Origin: Gluconacetobacter dulcium
Lineage (GTDB): Bacteria > Pseudomonadota > Alphaproteobacteria > Acetobacterales > Acetobacteraceae
Direction: 5' to 3'
DNA: 64,000 nucleotides
Assembly (NCBI RefSeq): GCF_014174165.1
Contig: NZ_JABEQN010000019.1
Coordinates: 32,615 to 96,614, forward strand
Shown in pieces: positions 36,065 to 45,196 of the stretch (its first letter is position 1; every line of letters begins with the position of its first letter). The notes under the pieces are model-generated. The model saw only the letters and a program-made list of their open reading frames with translations. It searched no databases and had not been told where the DNA came from. A program made the position numbers and the translations under genes.

Positions 36065-37789
36065 ATGATCTCCGATAGCGAATACCTACCGCCGCGCCGG
36101 TTCTGGATCGGCAGGCGTTTGTGGATCGGCGCCGCGTGTGCCGTGCTGCTGTTCACCACCGTGACCGGACTGCTTCTGGCACATGCCTTCTTCCAGACCT
36201 TTCTGAGTGCCCGGCACGATGCTGCGGGGGTGGAGAGGTTTCGGCAGGTGCTGGAGACGGCCAATGACATCAGTGCCGAGCGTGCGCCATCCAATATCGT
36301 GATGGGTGGGGAGACAGCCCTGTTGCGCAGCCGATTGCAGGCCGCGCGAGCGAGGACCGATCGGGCTCTGGCGCGGGAGGCGGGAATCGTGCCGGCCAAG
36401 CCGCTTCAGGAGACGGCAACGCTGCTGGGTCGGGCACGGGCATTGGTCGATCAGGCCGCCGCGCAGCCGGTGCCCCGGCGTGAGGCTATTCAACAGGCGA
36501 TCGAGGCACAGTTCGCGGCCTATGATGGCTATCGCGCCGTGATCACGGCGGAAGCCGCATTGCTCATGCGGACCGATTCCGGGTTGGCTGCTCCCGTTCA
36601 GTTCGCGCTGATTCTCTGTACCTTGCGCGATGACGGCGGGCGGCTCGGCTCGGTCGTCGTGCCCGCGCTGATTACCCATGAGGCGGTCTCGGAGCGCGAT
36701 ATCTCTGCCCGCGACCGGTTGGCGGGCCGCATGGCCATACAATGGGAGTTGCTTGATCTGGGCGCCAATCTGACGGATCGCGGACCGGGCCTTTTTGCCC
36801 TGCGGGCCAACGCGGAGGCGGCATTCTTTGGCGACGGACAGCCCTTGGTGGCGCGCGTGATCGAGGAGGGAACGCACGCCGAGCGGTATACGGAGAGCAT
36901 CGAGACGTTTAACGACCGGTATGTCCGGACGCTGGCGCCGCTGGAAATCTGGCGGAACAGCTTTCTGGACGGTCTGCTTTCCCATTACCGGCAACGGGAG
37001 CGACATGCATTCGAACTGCTCTGGGTTGTGAGCGCCGTGATGCTGGCGGTTGTCGGGCTGATTGCCGGCATGGTGCTGCTGGTCCACATGCGTGTGCTGC
37101 GTCCCCTGCTGCAAGCCAGCGAAGCCGTTGTGGGGCTGGTGCATGATCGGCCTGTCACCCTGCCGTTCCGCCACCACGGCGGCAGGGAGTTGCAGCCGCT
37201 GTTCGAGGCGCTCGCGATTCTGCGCGACAAGTTGCAGGAACGGGCCGTACAGACCCGGCACCTGAAGCATCTGGCCGAAACCGACGAACTGACCCAACTG
37301 CTCAACCGGCGGGCTCTTGAGACGCTTGCAGAATCGGTGATGGAAGCGGAAACGCCCGAAAAACAGGTCTTTCTCATTCTATTGGATATCGATCATTTCA
37401 AAGCCATCAACGATCGATACGGCCATGGCGAGGGGGACCGGGTTCTGGTGGCGGTGGCCGGGGCATTGCGTGCGCAGATCCGGCCCGGCGACCTGGTGGC
37501 GCGGGTGGGAGGGGAGGAGTTCGCCGTTCTCGTCCGGACCCGCCATCTGATCGACGCCCTGTCTCTGGCGCATCGCCTGCATCAGGCGGTCGGGGATCTG
37601 GACGTGAGGAATGCAGATGCGGGACGGATTGCCGTTACCGCGAGTTTCGGCCTTGCCGCGGGGAAAGGTCTGACCTGGCGCCAGTTCATGGCGAAGGCGG
37701 ACGTTGCCCTCTATGCCGCCAAGAGGGCCGGCCGGAATACCGTTCGCGTGGCCGGCGCGGACGGCGCCGGGCCGGAGCATGCCGCCTGA
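36065..37789 (+). CDS. membrane diguanylate cyclase
   Basis: The 574-residue protein has one membrane helix at about residues 20-40, an extracytoplasmic helical sensor region to about 315, a second helix at about 318-343, a HAMP-like segment, and a C-terminal GGDEF domain. The active site is GGEEF at 482-486, and an I-site RPGD at 473-476 (five residues upstream) predicts feedback inhibition by c-di-GMP. It therefore makes the second messenger c-di-GMP, which in acetic acid bacteria activates cellulose synthesis among other functions. The signal sensed by the periplasmic part is unknown. It is monocistronic and converges on purN. Confidence 0.92.
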   Translation: MISDSEYLPPRRFWIGRRLWIGAACAVLLFTTVTGLLLAHAFFQTFLSARHDAAGVERFRQVLETANDISAERAPSNIVMGGETALLRSRLQAARARTDRALAREAGIVPAKPLQETATLLGRARALVDQAAAQPVPRREAIQQAIEAQFAAYDGYRAVITAEAALLMRTDSGLAAPVQFALILCTLRDDGGRLGSVVVPALITHEAVSERDISARDRLAGRMAIQWELLDLGANLTDRGPGLFALRANAEAAFFGDGQPLVARVIEEGTHAERYTESIETFNDRYVRTLAPLEIWRNSFLDGLLSHYRQRERHAFELLWVVSAVMLAVVGLIAGMVLLVHMRVLRPLLQASEAVVGLVHDRPVTLPFRHHGGRELQPLFEALAILRDKLQERAVQTRHLKHLAETDELTQLLNRRALETLAESVMEAETPEKQVFLILLDIDHFKAINDRYGHGEGDRVLVAVAGALRAQIRPGDLVARVGGEEFAVLVRTRHLIDALSLAHRLHQAVGDLDVRNADAGRIAVTASFGLAAGKGLTWRQFMAKADVALYAAKRAGRNTVRVAGADGAGPEHAA

Positions 37790-37811
37790 CGCGATTTCCG
37801 GGCGGCTGATC

Positions 37812-37837
37812 CGCTGCTGGTCAGACGACCAGCAGCG
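37812..37837. terminator. hairpin between the cyclase gene and purN
   Basis: CGCTGCTGGTC (37812-37822) and its exact complement (37827-37837) flank a 4-nt loop between two convergent genes. The second arm encodes the final residues of PurN. No T-run follows, so its use as a terminator is uncertain. Confidence 0.45.
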
Positions 37838-38459
37838 CGGCCTCGCGATGTCCGGATGATGCCGTTTCCGGCCGCAGGAGGTTGAGGAGGGCGGCTGGAT
37901 ACAGGCGATGCTCCTGTTTCAGCACGCGCGCGGCGAGGGCGTCGGGCGTGTCGCCCGGATGGACCGGCACCGCCGCCTGGCCCAGGATCGGGCCGTCATC
38001 CATCACCTCCGTGACCAGATGGACCGTGCAGCCATGCAGCTTTACGCCCGCTTGCAGCGCGCGTTCGTGCGTGTGCAGGCCGGGGAAGGCGGGGAGCAGG
38101 CTGGGGTGGATGTTGAGCATCCGTCCGGCCCAGGCTTCGGTCAGGAACGGCGTGAGCAGGCGCATGTAGCCGGCGAGGCACACCAGTTGCACCCCGGCCT
38201 CGCGCAGCAGGGCGTCTACCGCGCGCTCATGCGCCGCGCGGTCCTTGCCGAAAGGGCGGTGGTCGATGGCTTCGGCGCGCAGGCCCGCCGCGCGGGCGAC
38301 ATCCAGGCCCGGCGCGTCTGGCCGGTTGCTGAGGACCATGACGATGCGGGCCGGGAAATCCGGCGCGGCACAGGCGTCGATCAGCGCGCGCATGTTGCTG
38401 CCGCGCCCGCTGATCAGGATGGCGATCGGGCAGCGATCGTCCGGCGGAAAGGCGCTCAC
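37821..38459 (-). CDS. purN: phosphoribosylglycinamide formyltransferase
   Basis: The 212-residue enzyme adds a formyl group from 10-formyl-THF to GAR in purine synthesis. Visible features are the phosphate-binding start ILISGRGSNMRAL (about residues 14-26), the catalytic Asn-His pair in LNIHPSLLPAFPG (about 119-131), and the Asp in VMDDGPILGQ (about 155-164). It follows purM by 7 bp on the same strand, so the two form an operon. Confidence 0.95.
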   Translation of the reverse strand: MSAFPPDDRCPIAILISGRGSNMRALIDACAAPDFPARIVMVLSNRPDAPGLDVARAAGLRAEAIDHRPFGKDRAAHERAVDALLREAGVQLVCLAGYMRLLTPFLTEAWAGRMLNIHPSLLPAFPGLHTHERALQAGVKLHGCTVHLVTEVMDDGPILGQAAVPVHPGDTPDALAARVLKQEHRLYPAALLNLLRPETASSGHREAALLVV

Positions 38460-38466
38460 GGGCAGA

Positions 38467-39555
38467 TCAGCCCGTGAAGTCGGGGCGGGTGGTGAAGCGC
38501 AGGCCGGCGGGGGCGTCGGGGGCCGAAGCTTCGAGCGTTCCGATCACGACCGGGGATTCGCCCGCCGCGCGCAGGGCGGCCAGGGCGGCCTCGGCGTCGC
38601 GGGCGACCAGCACCATGCCGATGCCGCAATTGAACACTTTGAGCATCTCGTCGGCATCGACCTGACCGGTCCGGGCCAGCCAGCGGAAGACCGGGGGGAT
38701 CTGCCAGGATGCGCCGTCGATCACCGCCGTCAGGCCGGCGGGCAGCACGCGCGGCAGGTTGCCGGGCAGGCCGCCGCCGGTGATGTGCGCGGCACCCTGG
38801 ATCAGGCCCTGCCGGTGCAGGTCCAGCACCGGCTTCACGTAGAGGCGCGTGGGCGCCATCAGCGCCTGGGCCAGGGTCTGGCCCTCGGCGAAGGGACAGG
38901 GAGCGTCCCATGTCAGGCCGCTGCGGGTGACGATGGCGCGGACCAGCGAGAAGCCGTTGGAATGCACGCCGCTGGCCGAAAGCCCGATCAGCGTGTCGCC
39001 GGCGGCGATGGCGTTGGGCAGCAGCGCCGCGCGTTCGGCGGCGCCGACGGAGAAGCCGGCGAGGTCATAATGACCGGGCGCGTACATGCCCGGCATCTCG
39101 GCGGTCTCGCCGCCGACCAGCGCGCAGCCCGACTCGGCGCAGCCCTGGGCGATGCCGCGCACCACCTTGGCCGCGTCTTCGACCGCCAGGCGGCCGGTGG
39201 CGAAATAATCCAGGAAAAACAGCGGCTCCGCGCCCTGCACCACCAGATCGTTCACGCACATCGCCACCAGGTCGATGCCGACGGTTTCGTGCAGGCCGCT
39301 TTCGATGGCAATCATCAGCTTGGTGCCGACGCCGTCGGTGCAGGACACGAGGACCGGATCGGTGAAACCGGCTGCCTTGAGGTCGAACAGCGCCCCGAAT
39401 CCGCCCAGGCCGCCCATGGTGCCGGGACGGTCCGTCGCCTTCGCCGCCGGCTTGATGGCATCGACCAGCGCGTCGCCGGCTTCGATGTCCACGCCTGCGT
39501 CGCGGTAGGTGGCGCCGGCGGGCGGGGTCGAAGAGGAGGGGGGAGCGGAGGTCAT
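38467..39555 (-). CDS. purM: phosphoribosylformylglycinamidine cyclo-ligase (AIR synthetase)
   Basis: The 362-residue protein catalyses the ATP-dependent ring closure of FGAM to AIR. The N-terminal motif [16 protein letters not shown], followed by [13 protein letters not shown], and the ATP-binding [11 protein letters not shown] are typical. ATG 39555 (MTSAPPSSS) is chosen; the frame runs 30 residues further but the extra part is Pro-rich and unlike the family. A first gene of purM-purN, divergent from the Hda-like gene as in many Alphaproteobacteria. Confidence 0.95.
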   Translation of the reverse strand: MTSAPPSSSTPPAGATYRDAGVDIEAGDALVDAIKPAAKATDRPGTMGGLGGFGALFDLKAAGFTDPVLVSCTDGVGTKLMIAIESGLHETVGIDLVAMCVNDLVVQGAEPLFFLDYFATGRLAVEDAAKVVRGIAQGCAESGCALVGGETAEMPGMYAPGHYDLAGFSVGAAERAALLPNAIAAGDTLIGLSASGVHSNGFSLVRAIVTRSGLTWDAPCPFAEGQTLAQALMAPTRLYVKPVLDLHRQGLIQGAAHITGGGLPGNLPRVLPAGLTAVIDGASWQIPPVFRWLARTGQVDADEMLKVFNCGIGMVLVARDAEAALAALRAAGESPVVIGTLEASAPDAPAGLRFTTRPDFTG

Positions 39556-39653
39556 GGGCGGGGCCTTCGTAAACGGCGGGGGTCGAAGAATGGGGCGAGG
39601 TAGGGTAAACGCTCTGGGTTCCTTTACGGCAGGCGAAGGCGGCACGCAAAGCA

Positions 39654-40427
39654 GTGGTTGAACAGGCGGTGCAGAATCCGGGCGAACGGGTGCCGGCGGG
39701 CGGCGTGGACCAGCTTGCCTTGCCCTTTGGGCATCGCAGCCGCTTTGCCCGCGCCGATTTCGTCGCCGCAGGGTCGAACAACGCCGCGCGGGCCTGGCTG
39801 CTGGGTGTGAATCCGTGGCCCGAGCACAGGCTGGCGCTGTGGGGCGCGGCCGGTGCCGGCAAGACGCACCTGCTTGAGATCTGGGCGCGGGAGCAGGGGG
39901 CCGTGTTACTGCGCGGCCCCGATGTGACGCGCGCGATGCTGGGGGAACTGCTCGACGGGCCGGCGGAGACCTTTCGGGCCGTGGCGGTGGATGATGCGGA
40001 CCATGCGGCGGACCAGCAGGCGATCCTGCATCTGCTGAACGCGGCGCGCGAACAGCGGATTGCGCTGGTGATGGCGGCGCGGCTGGCGCCCGCGCGCTGG
40101 CCGGTTGACCTGCCGGACCTGGCCAGCAGGCTGCGTGCGACGATGGCGATCGAACTGCGCCAGCCCGAGGACGCGCTGCTGCGGATTCTGCTGCTGCGCC
40201 ATCTGGCGGACCGGCAGATCGTGGTCAGCCAGCCGGTGACCGAGTGGCTGTTGCGCCGCCTGCCGCGCACCGCCTCGGCCATTCGCGATGCCGCGATCCG
40301 GCTGGATCAGGCCGGGCTGGCGGCGGGGCGGCGTGTGACCCGCGCGCTGGCGGTGTCGGCGCTGCATGACCTGCTGGACCAAGGCGAGATCCCGGCCGAG
40401 CGGCTGGTGGATCTGCCTGTCCGCTAG
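39654..40427 (+). CDS. hdaA: DnaA-like replication regulator (Hda/HdaA)
   Basis: The 257-residue protein is a short DnaA-type AAA+ ATPase without the DnaA DNA-binding domain. A sliding-clamp binding motif QLALPF lies at residues 20-25, Walker [10 protein letters not shown] at about 64-72, a Walker [11 protein letters not shown] at about 110-119 and the sensor 2 region ([11 protein letters not shown]) near 210. Hda with the loaded clamp stimulates ATP hydrolysis on DnaA and so prevents re-initiation. GTG 39654 is the start. It is followed by ppk1 in the same direction after 68 bp, and both are divergent from purMN. Confidence 0.88.
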   Translation: MVEQAVQNPGERVPAGGVDQLALPFGHRSRFARADFVAAGSNNAARAWLLGVNPWPEHRLALWGAAGAGKTHLLEIWAREQGAVLLRGPDVTRAMLGELLDGPAETFRAVAVDDADHAADQQAILHLLNAAREQRIALVMAARLAPARWPVDLPDLASRLRATMAIELRQPEDALLRILLLRHLADRQIVVSQPVTEWLLRRLPRTASAIRDAAIRLDQAGLAAGRRVTRALAVSALHDLLDQGEIPAERLVDLPVR

Positions 40428-40495
40428 GAAAACTTCATATACTACCGCGTTGGCAGGACAGGTGGTTCCGCCTAGTTTGACGGACGAAGGCGGAT

Positions 40496-42790
40496 TTGTG
40501 GCAGGAGAGTGGATTGACCAGACCGACGGGGAAAACGCCCGCGCGCCGGACATCCGGACGGACGACCGGCAAGCGCGTGGCCGCGCCGGCGACGCGGCGG
40601 CGGTTGGCGCCACCCGTGCAGACACCGCCGCCACCGCCGATCGACCTGCATTCCCCGGCCCGGTTCATCAATCGCGAATTGTCGTGGCTCGATTTCAACC
40701 AGCGGGTGGTCGACGAGGCGGATAATCCGCGCAATCCGCTGCTGGAGCGGCTGCGTTTCCTGTCGATCAGCGCGGGGAACCTGGACGAATTCTATTCGGT
40801 GCGCGTGGCCGGCCTGGTGGGGCAGGTGCGCGAAGGGCTGCTGAGCATGTCGCCCGACGGGCTGACCCCGGCGCAGCAGCTTGCGGCCGTGCGCACCCGC
40901 ACCGCGCGCCTGCTGCGCGAGCAGCAGCGGATCTGGAAGGATCTGCGCGGCCTGCTGGCCGACGCCGGAGTCGTTGTCTGCGGCCTGGACCATATTACCG
41001 ACGCCGACCGCGAATGGCTGGATAGCTGCTTCATGGACCGGGTCTTTCCCGTTCTGACGCCGCTGGCGATCGACCCCGCGCATCCTCTGCCGTTCATTCC
41101 GCATATGGGGCTGGCCCTCTCGCTGCGGCTGATGAGCAAGGAGAGCGGGCGCTTCGTCATGAGCGCGATGATCCTGCTGCCGGCCCAGATCGACCGCTTC
41201 ATCCGCCTGCCGGCCAGCCTGTCGCCGCCGGGCGTCGCCCGGTTCATCATGCTGGAAAACATGATCGCGCTGTGCATCGACCGGCTGTTCCCCGGCATGG
41301 TGGCGGGCGACTGGGGCGTGCTGCGGGTGATCCGCGATACCGACGTGGAATTCGAGGACGAGGCCGAGGATCTGGTCCGCTCCTACGAAAGCGCGCTGAA
41401 GCGCCGGCGCCGGGGGGTGGTGATCCATCTGGATATCGATTCCCGCATGCCGCCCGATCTGGGGCAGGCGGTGGCCACCGACCTGGACGTGCCGCCCGAC
41501 GAGATCGAGATCCAGCCGGGGCTGATCGGGGTGGTGGACCTGAAACAACTGATCGTGGACGATCGGCCCGAACTGCTGTTTCCGCCCTATACGCCGCGCT
41601 TTCCCGAGCGGGTGATCGATTTCGGGGGCGACTGCTTTGCCGCCATCCGCGCGAAGGACATGATCGTCCATCATCCGTTCGAGAGTTTCGACGTGGTGGT
41701 GCAGTTCCTGCGGCAGGCGGCCCAGGACCCGGCGGTGGTCGCGATCAAGCAGACGCTGTATCGGACCTCGCGCGACAGCCCGATCGTCAAGGCGCTGATC
41801 GAGGCGGCCGAGGCCGGGAAATCGGTCACCGCGATGGTGGAGCTGCGCGCCCGTTTCGACGAGGAAGCCAATATCCGCCTTGCCCGCGCGCTGGAGGCGG
41901 CCGGGGCGCAGGTGGTGTTCGGCTTCGCGGACCTGAAGACCCATGCCAAGCTCAGTCTGGTCGTGCGGCGCGAGGGCGGGACGCTGCGGTCCTATGCCCA
42001 TTTCGGCACCGGGAACTATCATCCGATCACGGCGCGGATTTATACCGACCTCTCGTTCTTTACCTGTGACCCGGAACTGGCGCGGGATTCGGCGCGGCTG
42101 TTCAACTACATGACCGGCTATGCCATGCCCGCGCGGATGGAGGCCATCGCCTTCTCGCCGGTGACGATCCGCCGCACGCTGGAAGAGCTGATCCAGGCCG
42201 AGATCGAGCATGTGCGCGCCGGGCGGCCGGGGCAGATCTGGCTGAAGATGAATTCGCTGGTCGATCCGGACCTGATCGACCGCCTGTATCGTGCCTCCTG
42301 CGCCGGGGTGCGGATCATGGCCGTTGTGCGCGGCATCTGCTGCCTGCGGCCGGGGGTGGCGGGGCTTTCGGAGAATATCCGCGTCAAGTCGATCGTGGGG
42401 CGCTTTCTGGAACATTCCCGGATCTTCGCCTTCGGCGACGGGCATCGGCTGCCGTCGCGTTATGCGAAGGTCTATATTTCCTCCGCCGACTGGATGGTGC
42501 GGAACATGGACTGGCGGGTGGAAAGCATGGTACCGATGCGCGACCCGACGGTGCATGCACAGGTCCTGGACCAGATCATGGTCACGGACCTGAAAGACAA
42601 TCTGCAATCCTGGGTGTTGCAGCAGAATGGCGTGTGGCGGCGGCTCGAACCCGGTGCCCGGCCGTTTTCGGCCCATGATTATTTCATGACCAATCCTTCG
42701 CTGTCCGGGCGGGGGACTGCCGCGCAGGACAGTGCCGTCCGGGTCAGCACGCCGTTGCCGCGGCATCAGGACCGGATACTCGATGATTGA
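40496..42790 (+). CDS. ppk1: polyphosphate kinase 1
   Basis: This protein of about 764 residues reversibly makes inorganic polyphosphate from ATP. The N-terminal domain begins with [19 protein letters not shown] (about residue 58). The catalytic domains carry [18 protein letters not shown] with the phosphorylated His, and [13 protein letters not shown] with the second His. The first 50 residues are basic and Pro-rich. No ATG starts the frame: TTG 40496, or TTG 40514 with AGGAGA a few bases before it, is the likely initiator. The gene stands between hdaA and ppx, and its stop overlaps a tiny frame that leads into ppx. Confidence 0.93.
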   Translation: MWQESGLTRPTGKTPARRTSGRTTGKRVAAPATRRRLAPPVQTPPPPPIDLHSPARFINRELSWLDFNQRVVDEADNPRNPLLERLRFLSISAGNLDEFYSVRVAGLVGQVREGLLSMSPDGLTPAQQLAAVRTRTARLLREQQRIWKDLRGLLADAGVVVCGLDHITDADREWLDSCFMDRVFPVLTPLAIDPAHPLPFIPHMGLALSLRLMSKESGRFVMSAMILLPAQIDRFIRLPASLSPPGVARFIMLENMIALCIDRLFPGMVAGDWGVLRVIRDTDVEFEDEAEDLVRSYESALKRRRRGVVIHLDIDSRMPPDLGQAVATDLDVPPDEIEIQPGLIGVVDLKQLIVDDRPELLFPPYTPRFPERVIDFGGDCFAAIRAKDMIVHHPFESFDVVVQFLRQAAQDPAVVAIKQTLYRTSRDSPIVKALIEAAEAGKSVTAMVELRARFDEEANIRLARALEAAGAQVVFGFADLKTHAKLSLVVRREGGTLRSYAHFGTGNYHPITARIYTDLSFFTCDPELARDSARLFNYMTGYAMPARMEAIAFSPVTIRRTLEELIQAEIEHVRAGRPGQIWLKMNSLVDPDLIDRLYRASCAGVRIMAVVRGICCLRPGVAGLSENIRVKSIVGRFLEHSRIFAFGDGHRLPSRYAKVYISSADWMVRNMDWRVESMVPMRDPTVHAQVLDQIMVTDLKDNLQSWVLQQNGVWRRLEPGARPFSAHDYFMTNPSLSGRGTAAQDSAVRVSTPLPRHQDRILDD

Positions 42791-42872
42791 GGGTTTCAGT
42801 GAAGGTTCCAGTGAAGGTTTCAGCATGACGCAGCTTCCGTCGGTCGCCGTTCGCATGTGCCTGGCCCGATGA
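42783..42872 (+). CDS. possible coupling peptide between ppk1 and ppx
   Basis: A 29-codon frame starts with ATG 42783 inside the last codons of ppk1 and ends in a TGA overlapping the ATG 42869 of ppx by two bases. The peptide begins [15 protein letters not shown] and reflects a small tandem repeat (GGTTTCAGTGAA and GGTTCCAGTGAA units at about 42791-42815). It could merely carry ribosomes from ppk1 to ppx. There is no homology support that the peptide itself matters. Confidence 0.25.
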   Translation: MIEGFSEGSSEGFSMTQLPSVAVRMCLAR

Positions 42873-44359
42873 TCCGGGTTCCGCATCGCCGTTCGGCCGT
42901 TGTCGATCTGGGGTCCAATTCCGTCCGGCTGGTCGTCTTTGACGGTATTTCGCGGAATCCGATTCCCATCTTCAACGAAAAGGCGGTGCTGCGTCTGGGG
43001 CGGGGGCTGAATGCCACCGGGCGGCTGAACGAGGAGGGCGTGGGCCTGGCGATGCAGGTCATGGACCGGTTCCATGCCATCGCGCGCGGCATGGATGCCG
43101 ATCCGTTCGAGATCCTGGCCACCGCCGCCGTGCGCGATGCGACCAATGGCCCGGAATTCGTCGCCGCCCTGCGCGCGCGGATGCCCGGCGTGCCGATCCG
43201 CGTGCTTTCGGGTGAGGAAGAGGCCGATTATTCGGCGACCGGCGTGCTGTGCGGGCTGCCGGAGGCCGATGGGCTGGTGGCCGATATCGGCGGCGGATCG
43301 CTGGAACTGATCCGCCTTTCCGCCGGGCGGAAGCTGGATGCCTGCACCCTGCGGCTGGGGGTGATCCGGCTGAACGACCGCGCCGAGGGGGATTTGCAGA
43401 AGGCGCGGACTATTGCCGATGCCGACATCGCGCAGGTCGGCTGGCTGGACGATGTGGTGGGGCGGCCGCTCTATCTGGTGGGGGGCGCTTTCCGCGCGCT
43501 GGCGCGGTTGCAGATCGCCCGGACCAATTATCCGCTGAATATCGTGCATCTCTTCACCCTGTCGGGCGAGGGGGCGCGGGACATGACCGAGTGGGTCGTC
43601 AACACGCCGCGCCGGACGTTGGAGCGGGTGCCCGGCGCGCCGCGCAAGCGGCTGGAGGATGTGCCCTTCGCCGCCATCGTGCTGCGCCGTCTGCTGCGCC
43701 GGTTGCAGCCATCGAGCGTGGTCTTCTGCGTCGATGGCCTGCGCGAGGGGTGGTACATGCGTCGGGTCGCGGCGTCGGTCGCGGCGCTGGACCCGCAGGA
43801 AGCCGTGGCGCGCGAGATGTGCCGCCGTCTGGGGCGCAGCGAGACCCTGCCGGACCAGTTGATGAACTGGACGGCTCCGCTCTTTGGCGATGAGAGCACG
43901 CCGCAGCGCCGGCTGCGCCGGGCGGCGTGCCTGCTGTCGGATATCGGGTCGTACGATCATCCTGAATACCGGGCCGAGCAGACCTATCTGCGGGTGCTGC
44001 GGATGCAGGGCGTCGGGTTCGATCATCAGGCCCGCGCCTTCGTCGCCCTGACGCTGGCGGTGCGCTACGAGGCCGAACTGGGCCATGATTTCCTGCAACC
44101 GTCGCGCCTGCTGCTGACGGCCGAGGATTTCCAGCGGGCGCTCGTCCTGGGGCTGGTGCTGCGGCTGGCCTATACGGTGTGCGGCGGGACCGAGGAACTG
44201 CTCGACGGGACATGGATCAAGCGTTCGGCCGGCGAAGTGACGCTGCATCTGGCGCAGGGGCGTGGCGTGGTGCGCGGTGAAAGCGTGCGGCGCCGGCTGG
44301 ACCGGCTGGCCGAAGCATTCGCGCTGCCCGCGCGGATCGAGGAGGCCGGCACGGCATGA
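42857..44359 (+). CDS. ppx: exopolyphosphatase (Ppx/GppA family)
   Basis: The 500-residue protein removes terminal phosphate from polyphosphate or converts pppGpp to ppGpp. The actin-like ATPase fold shows the phosphate loop VVDLGSNSVRLVVFDG at about residues 15-30, EEEADYSATGV at about 118-128 and DIGGGSLELI at about 139-148. The long C-terminal region of about 190 residues is helical, like the HD-type domain in E. coli Ppx. Start GTG 42857 or ATG 42869 cannot be told apart. It lies in the ppk1-ppx-cdh operon, so synthesis and breakdown of polyphosphate are produced together. Confidence 0.92.
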   Translation: MPGPMIRVPHRRSAVVDLGSNSVRLVVFDGISRNPIPIFNEKAVLRLGRGLNATGRLNEEGVGLAMQVMDRFHAIARGMDADPFEILATAAVRDATNGPEFVAALRARMPGVPIRVLSGEEEADYSATGVLCGLPEADGLVADIGGGSLELIRLSAGRKLDACTLRLGVIRLNDRAEGDLQKARTIADADIAQVGWLDDVVGRPLYLVGGAFRALARLQIARTNYPLNIVHLFTLSGEGARDMTEWVVNTPRRTLERVPGAPRKRLEDVPFAAIVLRRLLRRLQPSSVVFCVDGLREGWYMRRVAASVAALDPQEAVAREMCRRLGRSETLPDQLMNWTAPLFGDESTPQRRLRRAACLLSDIGSYDHPEYRAEQTYLRVLRMQGVGFDHQARAFVALTLAVRYEAELGHDFLQPSRLLLTAEDFQRALVLGLVLRLAYTVCGGTEELLDGTWIKRSAGEVTLHLAQGRGVVRGESVRRRLDRLAEAFALPARIEEAGTA

Positions 44360-45171
44360 AGCCTCGGGTACTGGGGTGGTGTCTTCCCGCGCTGATGGCG
44401 GCGGGGGTGTTGCTGGCGACCGCGCGGGCCAATGGTCCGCCCAAACCCGACCACGATCCGGATGTGCTGTGGAAGATCGTGCATGGGCGGTGCGTGCCCG
44501 ACGAGCTGGGCGAGAATACACCCGCGCCGTGTGCCGCCGTCGACCTCGTCCATGGCTATGCGGTTTTGAAGGACCGTGACGGTGCGACGCAGTATCTGCT
44601 GATTCCGACCGATCGGGTCACCGGAATGGAAGACCCCGCGATCCTGAGCCCGAACGCGCCGGATTATTTCGGTGCGGCGTGGCATCAGGTCGGCCGCGTG
44701 CTGGCGGGGCTGGGCCATACCATGCCGCGCGAGGCGGTGGCGCTCGCGATCAATTCGCAGCGTGGCCGTTCGCAGAACCAGTTGCATATCCACGTCGATT
44801 GCCTGGCGCCCGAGATCCGCGTGGCGCTGCATTGGGCGCGGCCGCAGATCGGCGCCGGCTGGACGCCGCTGACGCTGGCGGGGCATCGCTATCGCGCCAC
44901 GCGGATCGACGGGCAGGAGCTGGATGGCACCTATCCGTTCCGGCGGCTGGCGGCCTCGCTGGCCGATCCGGCGCGCGAGATGGGCGGGCATACGCTGGTG
45001 GTGGTGGGGACGGTGTGGCCCGGTGGGCGGCCCGGTTTCATCCTGCTGGACGATATGGTCAAGCCGGTGTCGGGCGACCGCGCGTCGGGCGAGGAATTGC
45101 AGGACCATACGTGCAGGATCGCGCATTTCGAGCCTGGGCGCGTGCTGCGGGATTCCGCCTATCCGCAGTGA
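44356..45171 (+). CDS. cdh: CDP-diacylglycerol diphosphatase
   Basis: The 271-residue protein cleaves CDP-diacylglycerol to CMP and phosphatidate. It has an N-terminal signal/anchor helix (residues 8-25) followed by the Cdh domain, whose HIT-like motif SQNQLHIHVDC at about residues 138-148 carries the catalytic histidines. Two further cysteines early in the mature part (GRC, PC) may form a disulfide in the periplasm. ATG overlaps the ppx stop by 4 bp. Its place behind polyphosphate genes is unusual and the link is not obvious. Confidence 0.88.
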   Translation: MKPRVLGWCLPALMAAGVLLATARANGPPKPDHDPDVLWKIVHGRCVPDELGENTPAPCAAVDLVHGYAVLKDRDGATQYLLIPTDRVTGMEDPAILSPNAPDYFGAAWHQVGRVLAGLGHTMPREAVALAINSQRGRSQNQLHIHVDCLAPEIRVALHWARPQIGAGWTPLTLAGHRYRATRIDGQELDGTYPFRRLAASLADPAREMGGHTLVVVGTVWPGGRPGFILLDDMVKPVSGDRASGEELQDHTCRIAHFEPGRVLRDSAYPQ

Positions 45172-45196
45172 GGGTCGTTCGGCCCGTTAAGCGGAA

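Noticed and set aside
40472..44521. 1349-codon minus-strand frame opposite ppk1 and ppx
   Set aside because: Shadow frame; both plus-strand genes have clear catalytic motifs.
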